Of a DNA stretch of 64,000 nt, positions 61,401-64,000 are shown piece by piece. The notes beneath the pieces were generated by a model. The model was not told the DNA's origin and ran no database searches. It worked only from the letters and a program-made list of their open reading frames with translations. The position numbers were made by a program, and so were the translations under genes. Origin of the DNA: Cohnella silvisoli (GTDB taxonomy: Bacteria; Bacillota; Bacilli; Paenibacillales; Paenibacillaceae); the NCBI RefSeq assembly GCF_021190915.1, contig NZ_JAIOAP010000006.1:62001-126000 (forward strand). The letters run 5' to 3'. The first letter of the stretch is position 1, and every line of letters starts with the position of its first letter.

Positions 61401-62402
61401 CTAACCGCCGATTTGCGACATACGCCGCACCGTCGGCACGTGGCTTTGTTTATCTCCCGCCAGCAAAGCGGCCATCTCATGGTTTTCCGGCTTGATGTCC
61501 ATCGCCTTGAAGAACAATTGCTCCATGGCGGCCGGCGATCCCAGCGCGGGTCTTACGTTTAACTCGTCAACCCAGTATAGGCAAGGTTTAATGTGGCCGT
61601 CGGCAGTCAGCCTAAGCCTGTTGCAGTTTTTACAGAAATGCTCGCTAATGGGATGGATAAGGCCGAACGTTCCCGCTCCGCCTTTAATCCGCCAATTTTC
61701 CGACGGTCCGCTCCCTCTAGGGCCTTCATCCTGCATAAGCTCATAGCCGAGCCTAGCCGCTTCCTCCAGCACTCTGTTGAGCGGAAGGTAGTGATCCCGC
61801 CAGCCCGCGTCGTCATGACCGATCGGCATATATTCAATGAATCGGATGTGCAGAGGCTGCTCTATGGACAGCTTGAGGAATCGTCCGATTTCGTCTTCGT
61901 TTACCCCTTTTAACAATACGCAATTCAGCTTGATCGGAGTTAATCCTGCCTCGGCGGCAGCTTCTACGCCTTCCCAAACTTTATTCAAATCGCCGCGACG
62001 AGCAATGAACTTAAATCTCGTTGCATCCATCGTATCCAGGCTAATGTTAACGCGCCTGAGCCCCGCTTGCTTCAATTTCGCCGCTTGGGACGCAAGCAAC
62101 AAGCCGTTGGTCGTAAGCGATATGTCTTCCACGCCCGGAAGCGCCGATAAACCGGCGACCAATTCCTCAAGTCCAGGCCTGACGAGCGGTTCTCCGCCCG
62201 TAATTCTAAATTTACGTATGCCTAGATTCGCGGCCGATGCCGCAACTTCGAGAATATCGGAATAGGAAAGCAGCTTATCCTGCTCCATGAAAACCATGCC
62301 TTCTTCCGGCATGCAATACAGGCATCGCAAATTACAGCGGTCGGTAACAGATATGCGTAAATAGGTATGCTTTCTCCCGAATCGGTCGTTCAATTCCGGC
62401 AT
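61401..62402 (-). CDS. moaA: MoaA, GTP 3',8-cyclase
   Basis: A 333-residue radical SAM enzyme that, with MoaC, turns GTP into cPMP, the first step of molybdenum cofactor synthesis. The SAM cluster motif is C23-x3-C27-x2-C30 (TDRCNLRCLYC). The second cluster ligands lie in FCKNCNRLRLTADGHIKPCL, and the essential C-terminal Gly-Gly tail is present. The ATG at 62402 follows GAGGAG; seven upstream codons are not needed. It diverges from moaD-moaE and moeB. Confidence 0.97.
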   Translation of the reverse strand: MPELNDRFGRKHTYLRISVTDRCNLRCLYCMPEEGMVFMEQDKLLSYSDILEVAASAANLGIRKFRITGGEPLVRPGLEELVAGLSALPGVEDISLTTNGLLLASQAAKLKQAGLRRVNISLDTMDATRFKFIARRGDLNKVWEGVEAAAEAGLTPIKLNCVLLKGVNEDEIGRFLKLSIEQPLHIRFIEYMPIGHDDAGWRDHYLPLNRVLEEAARLGYELMQDEGPRGSGPSENWRIKGGAGTFGLIHPISEHFCKNCNRLRLTADGHIKPCLYWVDELNVRPALGSPAAMEQLFFKAMDIKPENHEMAALLAGDKQSHVPTVRRMSQIGG

Positions 62403-62520
62403 CTTCACCCACTCCTCTGGCACCGAATTAGTGTCTCTCTAGCATAACATTTTCACAGACGATATGGTATGCTTGCTGGAGGGAATGTTTGCTTTTCACG
62501 GGAGGAAGCTGAACACGAAG

Positions 62521-63279
62521 ATGACAAATACTTGGACCATTTCTTTATTCGCCGGCCTTGCCGAGCGCTTAAATACGCGAACGCTGTTCCTCGAATGGGA
62601 ACAAACGGAGTTAAAAGCCGGACAAGTCAAGCAGCGTTTGGCCAACCTATTTCCGGAGCATGCCGATCTATTATCCGTTTGTTTCATGGCGCAAAATCAA
62701 GTCTATGCCCACGACGAAGCTATCGTTAAATTTAGCGACGAGTTGGCTTTGCTTCCGCCTGTGTCCGGAGGCACTGATGAAGCGCAGGATGATACCAAGG
62801 AATTGCATGAAGGGAAACGTTATATGATTTCCGACGACCCGATTGATGTAAATAGCGTGCTCTCAAGGGTATACCACCCCGACCACGGAGCCGCCATTGC
62901 TTTCGTAGGGACGACACGGGAGTGGACGGCCGGCAAAAGAACGGTCACGTTGGAATATGAAGCGTACGTTCCGATGGCCGAATCCGCCCTCGCGCAAATC
63001 GGAGAGGAAATTTCCGCGCGTTGGCCTGGAACCTTATGCGCCATTACCCATAGGATAGGCACCGTTGGAATAGGAGAAATAAGCGTCGTCATCGCCATCT
63101 CTTCCTCCCATCGGTCGGAAGCTTACGAGGCAAGCCGTTATGCGATAGAACGATTGAAACAGACAGTGCCGATTTGGAAAAAAGAAATATACGAGGATGG
63201 CACGGAGTGGAAAGGACATCAGCTCGGACCATGGGATCCTATCGCTTCGCTTGACGGTTCTGGAGGGGAAAAGCGATGA
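62521..63279 (+). CDS. MoaD-MoaE fusion, molybdopterin synthase
   Basis: A 252-residue protein fusing both subunits of molybdopterin synthase. Residues 1-84 are MoaD with a ubiquitin-like fold ending in PPVSGG; a 17-residue acidic linker follows; residues about 101-252 are MoaE, with AIAFVGTTREW, SSSHRSEAYEASRYAIERLK and the catalytic-lysine region PIWKKE. The MoaD Gly-Gly must be a free C-terminus to be thiocarboxylated, so cleavage after Gly84 is expected, as described for MoaX of Mycobacterium tuberculosis. A longer frame starts at 62464; the ribosome binding site GGGAGG is about 15 bases from 62521, so the start is uncertain. Confidence 0.92.
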   Translation: MTNTWTISLFAGLAERLNTRTLFLEWEQTELKAGQVKQRLANLFPEHADLLSVCFMAQNQVYAHDEAIVKFSDELALLPPVSGGTDEAQDDTKELHEGKRYMISDDPIDVNSVLSRVYHPDHGAAIAFVGTTREWTAGKRTVTLEYEAYVPMAESALAQIGEEISARWPGTLCAITHRIGTVGIGEISVVIAISSSHRSEAYEASRYAIERLKQTVPIWKKEIYEDGTEWKGHQLGPWDPIASLDGSGGEKR

Positions 63280-64000
63280 CTTCACTTAGCGAGGATAGCC
63301 GTTATGCCAGACAGGTTCGTTACTCGGCAATTGGCGAGACAGGACAAGCGCGGCTCCTGCAATCTCATGCCGTAGTCGTCGGAGTTGGGGCGCTCGGCTG
63401 CGTAAGCGCCAATCATCTGGCCCGTGCGGGTGTCGGAAAGCTGACGTTGATCGATCGGGACATCGTGGACCGGAGCAACCTGCAGCGTCAGTTGCTCTAT
63501 GACGAAGCGGATGCCGCGAACGGAACTCCGAAAGCCATCGCAGCCGCCTCCCGTTTAAAGGGAATCAATAGCGGCATTACCATAGTACCCCATGTAGCCG
63601 ACTTGACTTCCTTTAACGCGGAGAAGCTTCTGACCGATTCGAATATCATTATCGACGGAACCGATAATTTCAGCGTGAGATACTTAATCAACGAAGTGAG
63701 CATTAAACACGGAATTCCTTGGATTTACGGCGGAGCGGTCGGCGCGTCGGGCATGACTTTGACGATTGTACCCGGGGCGACGCCTTGCTTAAGCTGCCTG
63801 TTTCCCGAACCTCCGCCGGGAGGTTCGTTGGATACGTGCGAGACAGCCGGCGTCCTCTCCCCTATCGTGGATACGATCGCCTCCATGCAAGTGATGGAAG
63901 CCATCAAATTGATGACAGGTCAACCGGAAGCGCTTCGTGGATCGCTGCTTCAAATTGACCTGTGGCAGCATCAATGGCAATCGTTGTCGGTTAAAGGAGC
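63276..64000 (+). CDS. moeB: MoeB/ThiF-family adenylyltransferase (runs past the window end)
   Basis: The first 241 codons are present. The nucleotide-binding loop GVGALG is at 36-41, DRDIVDRSNLQRQLLYDE follows, a zinc CxxC lies in TPCLSCLF, and the active-site Cys188 is in DTCETAGVLSPIV. It adenylates the C-terminal glycine of MoaD so that sulfur can be added. The ATG overlaps the stop of the moaD-moaE fusion (ATGA), with GGAGGGG ahead, so the enzyme and its substrate are made from coupled genes. A C-terminal rhodanese domain, if any, is outside the window. Confidence 0.93.
   Translation, partial: MTSLSEDSRYARQVRYSAIGETGQARLLQSHAVVVGVGALGCVSANHLARAGVGKLTLIDRDIVDRSNLQRQLLYDEADAANGTPKAIAAASRLKGINSGITIVPHVADLTSFNAEKLLTDSNIIIDGTDNFSVRYLINEVSIKHGIPWIYGGAVGASGMTLTIVPGATPCLSCLFPEPPPGGSLDTCETAGVLSPIVDTIASMQVMEAIKLMTGQPEALRGSLLQIDLWQHQWQSLSVKG

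Overview
The window looks like a chromosomal segment of a spore-forming Bacillota of the Paenibacillaceae (Paenibacillus or Cohnella type). The evidence is the clpX-clpP-tig block, GerA-type germinant receptor genes, cotJABC, six YheC/YheD-type spore-coat ATP-grasp genes, gerM-rph-rdgB, a YuaF/FloT pair with a sigma-W-like promoter, strong AGGAGG ribosome binding sites and frequent GTG/TTG starts. I see no prophage, insertion sequence, CRISPR array or rRNA. Genus-level placement is inference.

Layout. 1-4.7 kb: proteostasis block on the minus strand (ispG fragment, clpX, clpP, trigger factor, a conserved upstream gene). 4.9-7.8 kb: three single tRNA genes (Gly-CCC, Arg-TCT, Lys-CTT) around a divergent HD-GYP gene and a Crp/Fnr regulator, with a Crp/Fnr-type palindrome upstream of the pair. 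8-13.6 kb: YihY and EamA membrane proteins, an orphan PhnW-like transaminase, small hypothetical genes, asnB. 13.6-19.9 kb: rdgB-rph and gerM, with a three-gene ger operon on the opposite strand between them. 20-21.4 kb: pgpA-like gene followed by about 0.9 kb of tandem repeats (46-bp, G-rich 10-bp and 51-bp units). 21.4-23.2 kb: metallo-hydrolase and methyltransferase.

23.6-29.9 kb holds five consecutive, mostly overlapping YheC/YheD-type ATP-grasp paralogues, the most distinctive feature of the window. 30-35.5 kb: HAD phosphatase, then an operon of ROK regulator, asparaginase, M17 aminopeptidase and CutC, whose last stop codon is followed in frame by a ROK-family C-terminal remnant. 35.8-38.9 kb: HEAT-like protein, GT4 glycosyltransferase of the spore-coat type, a small orphan protein and a sixth, minimal YheCD gene. 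39-44.7 kb: two related two-component systems flanking a PepSY protein with 18-residue repeats, next to a DUF347-type membrane protein.

44.9-49.5 kb: secreted phosphoesterase, BcrC-type phosphatase, polytopic membrane protein, GGDEF cyclase. 49.6-54.6 kb: floT-yuaF, cotJABC, a Zur-like regulator, a YtvI/AI-2E permease. 54.6-58.4 kb: CNNM/CorC transporter, radical SAM YfkAB, canonical HD-GYP protein. 58.6-64 kb: uppP, YunD-like nucleotidase, a mini molybdopterin-fold protein and moaA on one strand, with a moaD-moaE fusion and moeB diverging on the other; the last gene runs off the window. Taken together the region is rich in sporulation/germination, envelope-stress, cyclic-di-GMP and molybdenum-cofactor functions. 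Sigma-factor assignments rest on matching Bacillus subtilis consensus elements by eye.
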